A DNA stretch of 64,000 bases from Archaeoglobus profundus DSM 5631 (lineage in GTDB: Archaea > Halobacteriota > Archaeoglobi > Archaeoglobales > Archaeoglobaceae). A program made the position numbers and the translations under genes. The number at the start of each line of letters is the position of its first letter. The first letter of the stretch is position 1. Location: contig NC_013741.1 in assembly GCF_000025285.1 (NCBI RefSeq), positions 868,001 to 932,000 on the forward strand, in the 5' to 3' direction. The notes under the pieces were generated by a model, which was given only the letters and a program-made list of their open reading frames with translations, was not told where the DNA came from and made no database searches. Positions 18,701-26,951 of this stretch are shown here, in pieces.

Positions 18701-18812
18701 GGATTGGAGTTACAAGAAGGACAAGTACGTTAGAACTAAAGAGTTCATAGAGGAAATGATGAAAAGCGAGATATACAGGAAAACTTACGAGGTCAAGAAC
18801 TACTTTGAATGA
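15708..18812 (+). CDS. tes: Tetraether-synthase-like radical SAM protein (Tes/MJ0619 family) containing an intein
   Basis: The spliced host protein would be 583 residues. It has an N-terminal cysteine region (SLCPES, TKKCPEG, ANCPFDCGLCKRHYSHTC), then the radical SAM motif C150-x3-C154-x2-C608 after splicing (CNLSCWYC), LTGGEPTLRDD, and C-terminal cysteines (FACGCATYV, RCVIHYG, PFCAFN). This matches the MJ0619 family, whose M. jannaschii member joins two archaeol chains into tetraether lipids. Paralogues of other function exist in this family, so the substrate is an inference. AAAAACCTTTATG upstream may hold the TATA box. The 3' end overlaps the convergent M20 gene by 20 bases. Confidence 0.8.
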   Translation: MLDYIYTGIPTGAKEFKYLVNKVKDAVNYPEITEEEFEKLLEKATVGYGNPLPHRTKSLCPESRQVVPAVVWEKDGKVWITKKCPEGLITELYYEDVKTYERFRKWLFKAKVLENYHVDKSGANCPFDCGLCKRHYSHTCLLNIVVTNRCNLSCWYCLPEDEEILVRKNGEVRLLKFKDLARDCRFDHEVEVNGVRGKFAFVDGLEVLSFKDFKAVWCKVEKVFKRFYKGKIVRITTKSGRVLRVTPEHGIFICQNRSLFKKEAGKLRVGDKILSLMRFNVNGNVRSLNLLKEFRVLPAKEKKMTFVRGVNVNTRLSKRYGSIVYSWRERRSIPLNVFYEIDLDGSYELGRDATRYTIPSNFVITPEFSKLVGYFISDGHYTNKDIRITVGKKDAERELFEIVHKLNLPYSVLKANGKTKQLVVGSRLIRLLLKYVLGIPEGAKNKRLPRIFLDLPLELRLSLLSGLLNGDGYVVKGKRHLSIGYASVSRDLIRDLLYLLASLGVFARVHKVEKEKVKGANHDLYKLYVGGEDLVKLVSLVDLREKHLDRLKTLGKNRHTRIEKVGDYIVDEVAKVEFEDYEGYVYDLQVKSEHHSFVVSDGILVSNCFFYAKEGQPIYEPTLDQIRLMLRRAKEEIPPCNAVQLTGGEPTLRDDLVEIIRIAKEEGYDHVQLNTDGIRLAFDRDFVKAITEAGVNTIYLSFDGITPITNWKNHWEIPLIFKNIRELNGPGIVLVPTLIRNINDSELGAIINFGLNHIDIVRGVNFQPISMVGRVPKEERSMFRVTIPRALKLIEEQTNGAIAMEDWYPVPIAGHIARFFDAFLGKRYYMTSHFACGCATYVFLDDGKVIPITRFIDVEGFVEYLVEKAEEMKGKSVGRFKRLKISADLIVNFLKKFYDESKAPKELKVLNLMKNAFIHGDYEALGEFHKNALFLGMMHFQDEYNYDVERTERCVIHYGMPDGRIVPFCAFNVIPEFYRDKIQPEYSYSWEEWKKKHPDWSYKKDKYVRTKEFIEEMMKSEIYRKTYEVKNYFE
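16176..17528 (+). mobile_element. Intein with LAGLIDADG homing endonuclease inside the radical SAM motif
   Basis: The 451-residue intein covers residues 157-607 of the precursor. It begins with Cys (CLPEDEEIL), has the block B T-x-x-H (TPEH, intein residues 90-93), two LAGLIDADG helices (LVGYFISDGH at precursor 371-380 and LLSGLLNGDGY at 463-473) and ends GYVYDLQV...HHSFVV...GILVSN before Cys608. The penultimate residue is Ser rather than the usual His; some natural inteins splice without that His. The +1 cysteine is the third iron-sulfur ligand of the host. The DNA is in frame throughout, so the intein looks intact. Confidence 0.95.
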
Positions 18813-19779
18813 TCTCGTTTAGAGCGACGAGAACATCTTTGGCCTTCAAAATCTCATCAATTCTTATTCTCTCCTTCTCGGTGTGACACAAGTGGAGTTC
18901 TCCCGGCCCGAATACGACGACATCCCATCCAGCCTCCCTGAAATTTATGGCATCCGTCCACGACCTCATCTCAGTATAATCAACATGCAAACCCGCTCTC
19001 TTAACGGCACTTTCAACTAAAGCCGTTACTCCACCACTAACAAATCCCTGAGCTTTCTCAACTATTGCAACATCCTCGTTCTTAAAAATCTCTATTAGCT
19101 CTCTTTCAACGACGTTGACGTCTTCTTCAGGAGGTATTAGCAAGTCTATCCTTAAAGAGCATTTATCTGGGACTACGTATTCGTAACTACCACCTTCAAT
19201 TCTCTGAAGGAGGTATAAATAGTTCAGACTTTTAACCCTGTTTATAGCATCAATAGCCTTCTCTATTGCGTTAATTCCTTTATCTGGGAATGCACCATGC
19301 GCCGATTCACCTAAAAGTTCAACATCTACTTCCAAACATCCGTAGTGTCTGTTTGCTATTTTAAGCTCCGTAGGTTCCATGACTATAGCCCTTCTCTTCC
19401 CAAACTCCTCAACAACAGCTTTGGATCCCAATCCTCCTTCTTCCTCATCAGATAAAAGGGCAACTCCGAAGTTAGGTTCCTCAACTTCTTCCAGTGCAAG
19501 TATTATTGCAGTTATGCTAGCTTTCGCATCGCAACAGCCGGTGCCGTAAGCGTAAACTCCGTCGAACTCAAAACCTCTCTTAACTGGAACGGTGTCAACG
19601 TGAGTAACTACCCAAACGTCTGCATCTTGATTTATGAGTATATTCTTTGTATTATATTTCTCGAAGACCGCCGGCTCGAAGTCGTAAAGAGTCTCAATAA
19701 GATGGCTTATAATCTCGTCCTCCTCACCCGACTCAGATTCTATCTCAACAAGTTCTCTAAGTATTGATAACGCTCTCAT
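18793..19779 (-). CDS. M20 family zinc amidohydrolase (ArgE/DapE/LysK-like)
   Basis: This is a co-catalytic metallohydrolase that removes acyl groups from amino acids or their precursors. Visible motifs are THVDTVPV (first metal His and catalytic Asp), GTGCCDAKAS (bridging Asp), SDEEEGGLGS (catalytic Glu pair), MEPTELK and the late metal-binding His in LHLCHTEKERI. A dimerisation-lid sequence ESAHGAFPDKG lies between. The ATG at 19779 (MRALSILREL) is chosen; an upstream extension would run through the promoter spacer and the neighbouring gene. ArgE, DapE and LysK functions cannot be told apart from sequence alone. Confidence 0.85.
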   Translation of the reverse strand: MRALSILRELVEIESESGEEDEIISHLIETLYDFEPAVFEKYNTKNILINQDADVWVVTHVDTVPVKRGFEFDGVYAYGTGCCDAKASITAIILALEEVEEPNFGVALLSDEEEGGLGSKAVVEEFGKRRAIVMEPTELKIANRHYGCLEVDVELLGESAHGAFPDKGINAIEKAIDAINRVKSLNYLYLLQRIEGGSYEYVVPDKCSLRIDLLIPPEEDVNVVERELIEIFKNEDVAIVEKAQGFVSGGVTALVESAVKRAGLHVDYTEMRSWTDAINFREAGWDVVVFGPGELHLCHTEKERIRIDEILKAKDVLVALNEIIQSSS

Positions 19780-19809
19780 AAATTTAACTTTATATAACGA
19801 GTTAAAAGC

Positions 19810-20271
19810 GTGTCCTTTGTGATACGAAAAGTTACGAAAGAGGACGAAAAACACTTCGTCGAAGTCTACACATTGGCTTACAAGGGGTTAGAGGAATACG
19901 CTTACACGAGCAAGAGGGACGTTAAGTTGTACTTCAGATGGTTACTAAAAAGAGATCCGGAAGGTTTTTTCACATACGTTGCTGGAAAGCCCGTAGGTTT
20001 TATAGCGTGTGACTGCAACTGGTTCAGCGTTTTTGAAGGTGAAGAGGTTGCCGAAATTCATGAGATAGTGGTTCATCCAGAATGGCAGGGCAAAGGGATA
20101 GGAACGTCTCTTATGAAGAAAGCTTTGGATTATGCCAAAGAAAGAGGTAGAAAGGTCGTTGAGCTTTGGGTTGGAGTTAAGAATTTGAAGGCCATAAGAT
20201 TTTACAAGAAGTTCGGTTTTAAGGAGAGAGGTGTGTTTGGTCGGTGGCTTAGAATGACTTTAAATTTATAA
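19810..20271 (+). CDS. GNAT family N-acetyltransferase
   Basis: The protein is ~150 residues, with the acetyl-CoA-binding motif A VHPEWQGKGIGTSLMKKAL and the following motif B KNLKAIRFYKKFGFKERG. It moves an acetyl group from acetyl-CoA to an amine, and the substrate is unknown. RimI-like enzymes share this layout. The start may be the GTG at 19810 or the GTG at 19819. TTTATATAA at 19790-19798 lies about 25 bases before the second, which would then be leaderless. It is divergent from the M20 hydrolase. Confidence 0.85.
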   Translation: MSFVIRKVTKEDEKHFVEVYTLAYKGLEEYAYTSKRDVKLYFRWLLKRDPEGFFTYVAGKPVGFIACDCNWFSVFEGEEVAEIHEIVVHPEWQGKGIGTSLMKKALDYAKERGRKVVELWVGVKNLKAIRFYKKFGFKERGVFGRWLRMTLNL

Positions 20272-20325
20272 AAAGCGTACTAAAATCATCGATATTTTAT
20301 ACACTTGCAATCACTTCCCTTCGAG

Positions 20326-22779
20326 ATGGAAGAGTTGACACCGATGATGAGACAGTACTACAGAATTAAGGAGAGATACAAAGATGCACTACTGTTCTTC
20401 AGAGTTGGTGATTTCTACGAGCTATTTGATGAAGATGCAAAGATTGCCTCGCAGGAACTGGGTATAGTTCTGACTTCGAGAGATAAGAAGCATCCGATGG
20501 CTGGAGTTCCGCATCATGCTGTCTTTCCTTACATAAAGAGATTGATTGAGAAGGGTTACAAGGTTGCCATATGCGAGCAGGTTGAGGATCCTTCAAAAGC
20601 AAAAGGATTAGTTAGGAGGGAGGTAGTAAGGGTAATAACTCCCGGAACACTCATAGAGGAGGAGCTTCTAACTAAGGAAAACAACTACCTCATGTCCATA
20701 TACAAGGGTAGAATCTACGGAATAGCACTGATAGACGTATCGACGGGGGAGTTCCTAACCACAGCATTGGAGAGCTTCGATGAGGTAATTGCAGAAGTTT
20801 TGAAGTTTTCACCAGCTGAATGCATAGTTCCAGAGGGTTTTGAGGAGCTTGAAGAGCTGAAGAAGCACGTTAACGTTGTTCACACGTTAAGCCAAGACGA
20901 GTACTCATTTAAAGAATCTCTCGAAATTTTGAAAGAGTGTGTTCAGGATTTCGAGAGACTTGAGCTTGAGGAGGAGTGCGTGAGGGCTTGCGGTTCTGCT
21001 TTAAGGTACGTTAAGGAATCTCTACTCATAAAGACGATGAAGATCAGGCTTCAGAAGTATGTGAGCAGAGACTACATGATACTAGATTCTACAACGCTCA
21101 AAAATTTGGAAGTCTTCAGAAATCTGATAGACGGTAGTAGAAGGGGTACCCTTATTGATGTTCTGGATAAAACCGCTACAGCAATGGGTAGCAGACTTCT
21201 GAAGAGGTGGCTACAGAGGCCTCTTTTAAACGTTGATGAGATAGAAAAGAGGCTCGAAGCTGTCGAAGAGCTTTTTGAGAAGAGCTTTCTAAGACAGAGC
21301 TTAAGGGAAGTTTTGAGAGAAGTCTACGACTTGGAGAGGATAGTGAGTAGGATTGAGTACAGGAAGGCAAATGCTAGGGATTTAGTTGCCTTGAAGAATT
21401 CGTTAAAGGCTGTTGAAAAGATAAAAAGCTTCACATTTAACTCGAGGAGGCTTAAGGAGATTGTTGAAGGTTTAAAGGCTCTCAGAGATGTCGTTGAGCT
21501 TATAGAAAACGCGATAGTTGACAATCCGCCTATAAATATCAAAGACGGTGGAATAATAAGAGATGGCTACTCGAGAGAACTTGACGAGCTCAGAAGAATC
21601 AAAGTTGATCATGAAAACTTTATAAAGAATATCGAGGAGAGGGAGAGAAAAGCTACAGGTATAGACAAGTTGAAGGTCGGATACAACACCGTCATAGGGT
21701 ATTACATAGAAGTTCCAAAATCGAAGCTGAGATTTGTTCCGAAACATTACAAGAGGAAGCAGACTTTAGTCAACGCTGAGAGATTTACAATTCCAGAACT
21801 TGAAGATATAGAGGAGAAAGTCTTAGCATGCGACGAGAAGATCAAAGCATTGGAGTACGAGCTATTTAATGAGGTTAGGGAAGAAGTGGCTAAGAGAGTT
21901 GATGAAATAAGAGAGTGCGCTTTCAAAATTGCTGAGCTCGATGTTCTTTCAACCTTTGCAGAAGTTGCCGTGCTTTACAACTACACAAAGCCTAAGGTGA
22001 ACGACGGATACGATATAATAATAAGGGACGGAAGACATCCTACTGTTGAGTTGACAACCAAATTCATCCCAAACGACGTAAATCTGACAAGAGATAGCAG
22101 AATTCTCATAATAACCGGACCCAATATGGCTGGAAAGTCAACATACCTCAGAATGACAGCTCTGATAACTATAATGGCTCAGATTGGTTGCTTTGTCCCC
22201 GCAAGCTACGCTGCCATAGGAGTTGTCGATAGGATATTTACGAGGATAGGGACTGTCGATGATATAACAAGGGGGTACAGCAGTTTCATGGTTGAGATAG
22301 ATGAAGTTGGAAAGATACTGAAGAATGCGACAAAGAGAAGTTTGATACTTCTCGATGAGGTTGGTAAAAGCACTGGAACGAAAGATGGGCTCAGTCTGGC
22401 TTGGGCGATAATTGAGTATTTGCACAAGATAGGTGCGAAAACCCTCTTCGCAACACATTATCACGAGCTTTCCGAGCTTGAGAGTACACTTGAAGGTGTT
22501 AAGAACTACCACTTCCGCATAATCGAAGGAGAAACAATCGAATTTGACAGAAAGATAAAGAGGGGAGCATGTACAGAAAGCTACGGAATAAAAATTGCTG
22601 AGATGGTCTTACCAAAAGAGGTCATAGACAGAGCTTACGAGATATACAGGAGTCTAAACATCGTAAACGACGATCTTATGAAAGAAATAGCTAAAATTGA
22701 CGTCAACAACTTAACGCCAGTCCAAGCCCTAGTTGAGCTTGACAGGATCGTGAGGCTATGCAGGTCTATGAAAGATTGA
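20326..22779 (+). CDS. mutS: DNA mismatch repair protein MutS (MutS1 type)
   Basis: The ~817-residue protein has the mismatch-recognition Phe-x-Glu (GDFYELF) near the N-terminus, connector, lever and clamp regions, then the ATPase: Walker A TGPNMAGKST, YSSFMVEIDEV, Walker B LILLDEVGKSTGTKDG and ATHYHEL. The usual DEIGRGTST is DEVGKSTGT here. The C-terminal LTPVQALVELDRI segment is kept. The ATG at 20326 is chosen over the TTG at 20305 because GATATTTTATAC (20291-20302) sits ~27 bases ahead as a TATA box. No mutL is in the window. MutS1 is patchy among archaea and generally thought to be acquired from bacteria. The last 22 bases overlap the next gene. Confidence 0.95.
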   Translation: MEELTPMMRQYYRIKERYKDALLFFRVGDFYELFDEDAKIASQELGIVLTSRDKKHPMAGVPHHAVFPYIKRLIEKGYKVAICEQVEDPSKAKGLVRREVVRVITPGTLIEEELLTKENNYLMSIYKGRIYGIALIDVSTGEFLTTALESFDEVIAEVLKFSPAECIVPEGFEELEELKKHVNVVHTLSQDEYSFKESLEILKECVQDFERLELEEECVRACGSALRYVKESLLIKTMKIRLQKYVSRDYMILDSTTLKNLEVFRNLIDGSRRGTLIDVLDKTATAMGSRLLKRWLQRPLLNVDEIEKRLEAVEELFEKSFLRQSLREVLREVYDLERIVSRIEYRKANARDLVALKNSLKAVEKIKSFTFNSRRLKEIVEGLKALRDVVELIENAIVDNPPINIKDGGIIRDGYSRELDELRRIKVDHENFIKNIEERERKATGIDKLKVGYNTVIGYYIEVPKSKLRFVPKHYKRKQTLVNAERFTIPELEDIEEKVLACDEKIKALEYELFNEVREEVAKRVDEIRECAFKIAELDVLSTFAEVAVLYNYTKPKVNDGYDIIIRDGRHPTVELTTKFIPNDVNLTRDSRILIITGPNMAGKSTYLRMTALITIMAQIGCFVPASYAAIGVVDRIFTRIGTVDDITRGYSSFMVEIDEVGKILKNATKRSLILLDEVGKSTGTKDGLSLAWAIIEYLHKIGAKTLFATHYHELSELESTLEGVKNYHFRIIEGETIEFDRKIKRGACTESYGIKIAEMVLPKEVIDRAYEIYRSLNIVNDDLMKEIAKIDVNNLTPVQALVELDRIVRLCRSMKD

Positions 22780-23246
22780 AGGAGATCCTCGAAGAGCTTG
22801 AAAGAATAAATTACGTATTAAGAAGTAAGGCTTTGGAGAGGGCAATAGAGAACATAAAAATTGCCTTGCATGGAGAGAAAGTCGGTTCTGAGGGTTTCGA
22901 GCACAGCTACATCAGACATAAGCTGATAGAAAAAATAGGGGGAAACGTCTACATTGAATCTGGGCAAACTGGATTATCGAAGCTTGGTTTTAGACCGGAT
23001 TTGGTTATTATAAAGGATGAAGAGGTTATAATTGCAGAAATCGAAACAGATAAGGGTAGAGCTTTGAAAAAGATGAGGAAAGTTGCAAGATTGTTGAAAG
23101 ATCTAAAATCTTATCCAATTATTGCGAACAGGAAAGTGAGAGTTGTTTTCGCTCTCTCAAAGTGGGATGAGAGAGTCCTTAGTTTTGCTGAAAGTTGTGG
23201 CTTTGAAGTTCTACTGTTTGAAGGAGAAGATTTAAGAAAACCTTAA
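22758..23246 (+). CDS. Predicted PD-(D/E)XK nuclease-fold protein overlapping mutS
   Basis: The 162-residue protein starts inside the last codons of mutS, so it is probably translationally coupled to it. After a helical N-terminus it shows the layout of restriction-endonuclease-like folds: a helix with Glu (GFEHSYIRHKLIEKIG), then GFRPDLVIIKDEEVIIAEIETDKGR in two pieces, that is Asp, a beta hairpin, and Glu-x-Glu in place of Glu-x-Lys. A final Rossmann-like half follows (KVRVVFALSKWDERVL). Its activity is unproven. The operon position suggests a role with MutS. It could also be a non-catalytic DNA-binding member of the fold. Confidence 0.6.
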   Translation: MQVYERLKEILEELERINYVLRSKALERAIENIKIALHGEKVGSEGFEHSYIRHKLIEKIGGNVYIESGQTGLSKLGFRPDLVIIKDEEVIIAEIETDKGRALKKMRKVARLLKDLKSYPIIANRKVRVVFALSKWDERVLSFAESCGFEVLLFEGEDLRKP

Positions 23247-23269
23247 AAGTGATTGAGGTACTTTCGCTC

Positions 23270-24451
23270 ATGCGAATAGGAGAGGCCTTGGTCGGTAAAG
23301 GTTACGAAGTTGCTCACATAGACCTACTGATAGGTGAAAAGAACGGAATTGTGGGTCAGGCGTTTGCGAACGCTTTATCCCAGTTATCCGCTGGACACAC
23401 ACCACTTTTAGCAGTCTTGAGACCCAACCTCATAACCAAACCTCCAGCGATAATAGTTCCCAAGGTAACGATAAAGAATTTGGAACAGGCTGAACTTGTT
23501 TTCGGGCCTGCTCAGGCTGCTGTTGCAAAGGCGGTAGCTGATGCTGTTGAAGAAGGGATAATTCCAAAGGAAAAAGCTGAAGATTTGGTTGTGATTGTGA
23601 GCGTTTTTATACATCCAAAAGCTAAAGATAAGAACAAGATATACTACTACAACTACTCAGCAACAAAGCTCGCTATAAAGAGGGCTATGAGTGGATTCCC
23701 GGATGTTGACAAGGTTCTTTGGGAGAAGGATAGAGCATTTCACCCGCACATCGGTAGAAAGCTTACGAAACTCTGGGATCCGCCTTATCTGCAAATAGCC
23801 TTTGACTTGACTAGCTTAGAAGAAGTTCTGAACGTTATGAGGCAAATCCCCGAAAGCGATCACATAATCTACGAGATAGGAACCCCATTAGCCAAGCGCT
23901 ACGGTGCCGATGTTGTTTTGAAGATGAGAGAAATAAAGCCAGATGCGTTCTACATAATAGACTTCAAGACCTTGGATGTAGGAAAGCTGGAGGCTAGGAT
24001 GGCTGTAGATGCCACAGCTAACGGCGTTGTTATATCGGGATTGGCACCAATCAAAACTATCGTTGAGGGCATCAAAGAGGCTCAGAAAGTTGGAATTTAT
24101 GCAATTGTAGACATGCTCGGAGTTGAAGATCCAATAAAGAGGCTTGAGAAGATAAAGGAGACTGGAGTCTTCCCAGATGTTGTCGAATTGCACAGAGCTA
24201 TAGATGAGGAAGAAGCTAAACCACCTTGGCATCTTGCGAAGCCCGTTAAAGAGAAGTTCAATGTGCTCGTAGCTGTGGCCGGTGGTATTAGAGTGGAGAA
24301 TGTGCAGGAAGTTATCTCTGCTGGGGCAGATATTCTTGTAGTTGGAAGAGCCATAACGAGGGCAAGAGATGTTGAGGGGGCGGTGAGGAGGTTTCTCAGT
24401 GCACTAAAAAAGCCAGATACTGACCAGTTCAGAATCATGACAGACTTCTGA
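23270..24451 (+). CDS. fae-hps: Bifunctional formaldehyde-activating enzyme / hexulose-6-phosphate synthase
   Basis: Residues ~1-160 are Fae, which condenses formaldehyde with tetrahydromethanopterin; its signature IDLLIGEKNGIVGQAFANAL and SAGHTPLLAVLRPNL segments are clear. Residues ~165-393 are Hps, a TIM-barrel aldolase of the KGPDC family (LQIAFDLTSLEE, FYIIDFKTLDVG, VVISGL, VAVAGGI). In archaea lacking the oxidative pentose phosphate pathway, Hps runs backwards to make ribulose 5-phosphate, and Fae captures the released formaldehyde. The ATG at 23270 begins MRIGEALVG, the usual N-terminus; the GTG seven codons earlier is unlikely. It follows the nuclease-like gene closely. Confidence 0.95.
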   Translation: MRIGEALVGKGYEVAHIDLLIGEKNGIVGQAFANALSQLSAGHTPLLAVLRPNLITKPPAIIVPKVTIKNLEQAELVFGPAQAAVAKAVADAVEEGIIPKEKAEDLVVIVSVFIHPKAKDKNKIYYYNYSATKLAIKRAMSGFPDVDKVLWEKDRAFHPHIGRKLTKLWDPPYLQIAFDLTSLEEVLNVMRQIPESDHIIYEIGTPLAKRYGADVVLKMREIKPDAFYIIDFKTLDVGKLEARMAVDATANGVVISGLAPIKTIVEGIKEAQKVGIYAIVDMLGVEDPIKRLEKIKETGVFPDVVELHRAIDEEEAKPPWHLAKPVKEKFNVLVAVAGGIRVENVQEVISAGADILVVGRAITRARDVEGAVRRFLSALKKPDTDQFRIMTDF

Positions 24452-24556
24452 ATTTTTCGCTTATCGCTCAAAATATTTTTGTTTGAACGAAATATAAGTC
24501 TTGTACAAACCAAAGCGATTATATCACAAAGCTAAGGTCGAGAAAGAAAAAATTGA

Positions 24557-25519
24557 TTAGACTTGCTCAAAAGCCTTCTGCAATGGCGGAACTACCTGCT
24601 TCTTCCTTGACATTACTCCCTCTAGCCAGACACTCTTGCCCTCAAGCTTCTTTCCGAATGCTATTTCAACTACTTGTGGATAGTCGGTGATTACCAGCAA
24701 CTCAGTTCCTTCCTTCATTATGTCCGTTAGCATCAAGAATATACCAGCGTATCCTCCCTCCTCTTTCATCTTCTTCATTTCCTCGTAGATCTCATCGATC
24801 CTGTCCTTGATCAAGTTGAGGTCAATCAACTCGATCTGACCAATTCCGACTTTCTTTCCGCCCATGTCGAAGTCCTTGAAATCTCTCGTTATGATCTCTC
24901 TGGCACTCAAGCCACTAACATCGGAAAGCTTTGACTTTACGTCAATTCCGAACTTCGTGATGTCTTCAATTCCCGCAATCTTTGCAAGTTCTTCTGCGAC
25001 TTTCTTGTCAAGCTCGGTCGTAGTTGCTGACTTAAAGATCACAGTATCACTCAAGATTGAAGCCAGCATTAGCCCTGCAAGCTCCTTCGTGATTTCAACG
25101 CCAGTCCAGTCGAACAGCAACTTAAGTACAGTTCCAGTACATCCTACTGGTAGGTTTACGAACAGTATCGGATTTGGTGTCGTTATGTCTCCGATCTTGT
25201 GGTGATCAACTATCGCAACTATCTCAGCCTTGTCTATGTTTTTAGGTGCCTGAGACTTGTCACTGAAATCTACTAAGGCGAGTGTCTTACCCTCAGCGTC
25301 GTCCAAAATCTCTGGAACATCAAATCCAAACTTCTCAAGCACAAACTTCGTCTCTGGGTTTGGCTCCCCCTGAATGGCTGGAACAGCTTCTTTGTCAAGC
25401 TTTATTAAACCATCCTTCTTTCTCCACTCGTTCAAGAGGTGTGCAAAAACTATTGCAGAACACACAGAATCCGTATCTGGGTTCATGTGCCCGACTACAT
25501 AAACTACGTGGTGTGTCAT
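24557..25519 (-). CDS. ppaC: Manganese-dependent (family II) inorganic pyrophosphatase
   Basis: This DHH-superfamily enzyme hydrolyses pyrophosphate made by ligases and polymerases. Motifs are GHMNPDTDSVCSA (metal-binding His and Asp), LVDFSDKSQ, the DHH motif AIVDHHKIGD, and a DHHA2 C-terminal domain ending in SRKKQVVPPLQKAF, which holds the phosphate-binding arginine and lysine. The ATG at 25519 (MTHHVVYVVG) puts the first metal motif at its usual place. Its product role fits the AMP-forming acyl-CoA ligases of this window, which release pyrophosphate. Confidence 0.93.
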   Translation of the reverse strand: MTHHVVYVVGHMNPDTDSVCSAIVFAHLLNEWRKKDGLIKLDKEAVPAIQGEPNPETKFVLEKFGFDVPEILDDAEGKTLALVDFSDKSQAPKNIDKAEIVAIVDHHKIGDITTPNPILFVNLPVGCTGTVLKLLFDWTGVEITKELAGLMLASILSDTVIFKSATTTELDKKVAEELAKIAGIEDITKFGIDVKSKLSDVSGLSAREIITRDFKDFDMGGKKVGIGQIELIDLNLIKDRIDEIYEEMKKMKEEGGYAGIFLMLTDIMKEGTELLVITDYPQVVEIAFGKKLEGKSVWLEGVMSRKKQVVPPLQKAFEQV

Positions 25520-25568
25520 GTAGGCGATGAGTATCATCAACAGATAAAGCTTTCGAAATTTTTGAAGG

Positions 25569-26237
25569 CTACCTTAAAACTCGCCATCTCGTAAGAATTC
25601 CTCTACCCAATTTCCTAACATCCAATAAATCCAGACTTATTGGAGGATCGAAGCTCATACCATCTACTACCGTGGGAGCTTTTGAACCTCCTATGATCAT
25701 GTTGCCATAGTATACATAGATTTCATCGACCAAACCCTCCCTAAGCATTGCCCAGTTAAGAGTGGCTCCTCCCTCAACCATTAGAACTCTTACACCAATT
25801 TTGTAGAGATATTCAACCAAAGCTTTGAGATCGACCTTATCATCTCCAGCTACAAAGACATCAACACCCATTCTCCTTAAAGTATTCACTTTTTCAGAAT
25901 TTGCAATTCTTGAGACAGCTACGATTGTTTTTGCAGATTCATCCAAGACCTTTGCATCAAGGGGAATTCTGCACTTACTGTCAACTACAACCCTTATGGG
26001 ATTTGCATCTCTTCCTTCTTCCAATCTCCTTTTTCGTAGTTCTTCGCTCTTAACAGTCAGCTTAGGATTATCCGAAAGAACTGTCCCTATTCCTACCATT
26101 ATGGCATCGCTTTTAGCTCTGAGTTCGTCAACCCTCTTTAGATCTTCTTCACATGATATCCTAAGCTGAATTCTTTTCTCGTTGCTTATTTTTCCATCAA
26201 CGCTCGATGCAACATTTATGAATGTAAACGGCCTCAT
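25569..26237 (-). CDS. arfC: 2,5-diamino-6-ribosylamino-pyrimidinone 5'-phosphate reductase (riboflavin/F420 pathway)
   Basis: The 222-residue protein has a dihydrofolate-reductase-like fold of the RibD C-terminal/RIB7 family. The N-terminal TFINVASSVDGKIS, DAIMVGIGTVLSDNPKL and the C-terminal VLMVEGGATLNW signatures are present. In archaea it reduces the ribosyl side chain of the riboflavin precursor with NADPH before deamination, and so also feeds coenzyme F420 synthesis. It overlaps the CinA-like gene upstream by ATGA, so the two are translationally coupled. Confidence 0.88.
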   Translation of the reverse strand: MRPFTFINVASSVDGKISNEKRIQLRISCEEDLKRVDELRAKSDAIMVGIGTVLSDNPKLTVKSEELRKRRLEEGRDANPIRVVVDSKCRIPLDAKVLDESAKTIVAVSRIANSEKVNTLRRMGVDVFVAGDDKVDLKALVEYLYKIGVRVLMVEGGATLNWAMLREGLVDEIYVYYGNMIIGGSKAPTVVDGMSFDPPISLDLLDVRKLGRGILTRWRVLR

Positions 26238-26920
26238 AATCCCAGAAGCTCGATCAATCGTTCTTTTGCTTTTTCAACTCTCTCTTTATCTCTTCCAGAG
26301 AACTTTATTACTACATACCCCTCCTTAGGATAAGAGCCAATTTGAACATCCTTGAACTCCTTCACAACCGTATCTAATTCTTTAAGCATCTCGCTCTCCT
26401 TCTTATAGACTATCAGCGTATCTTCGTAGTAATCAATCTCTCCAAATCTCGGCAAGACTTTCTCGAAAACGTCTTCCATTTCTGCAGGAACACCGGGCAT
26501 CACTAAGATTTTGTCAGTAATGTAACCCGGAGCAACTCCTACATCGTTTCTAACAACTTCAGCACCTTCAGGGAAAGTGCAAACTTTTCTTAAAGCAGTT
26601 TCGTTGGCTTTCGGAAATCTCTTCTTTAGGTCATTTAAAACATCTTCATAGAGTACGAGTTTTTTGTTGAGAGCCTTTGCAATTCCTTCGGTAGTTACAT
26701 CATCATGAGTAGCTCCTAAACCGCCAGTAACTATCACAAAATCGACATACAACGCGTTTCTAACCTCTTCAGCTATAACGTTAACGTCATCTGGAATAAC
26801 CACCATTTTAACAACTTTGTGCCCCTTCTTCGTCAGCCTCCTCGCTATGTAAGTAGCGTTTGTGTTGGATATGTCTCCACTTAAGAGTTCGTTTCCAACA
26901 CTGATAACTATGAAATCCAT
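26234..26920 (-). CDS. CinA-like / molybdopterin-binding domain protein
   Basis: The protein is a stand-alone MoaB/MogA-type domain of the CinA N-terminal family (COG1058). It has VISVGNELLSGDISNTNA, the VIVTGGLGATHDDVTTEG nucleotide/phosphate loop, and PGYITDKILVMPGVPAEM. Relatives hydrolyse ADP-ribose or bind molybdopterin; the archaeal role is not established. The C-terminal NMN-deamidase domain of full CinA is absent. The ATG at 26920 is chosen. It is coupled to the riboflavin-pathway reductase and may be in one transcript with the eIF2B-like gene that ends 31 bases upstream of it. Confidence 0.85.
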   Translation of the reverse strand: MDFIVISVGNELLSGDISNTNATYIARRLTKKGHKVVKMVVIPDDVNVIAEEVRNALYVDFVIVTGGLGATHDDVTTEGIAKALNKKLVLYEDVLNDLKKRFPKANETALRKVCTFPEGAEVVRNDVGVAPGYITDKILVMPGVPAEMEDVFEKVLPRFGEIDYYEDTLIVYKKESEMLKELDTVVKEFKDVQIGSYPKEGYVVIKFSGRDKERVEKAKERLIELLGL

Positions 26921-26951
26921 GCAAAGATGTATACCCAAGATAAAAATGTTG

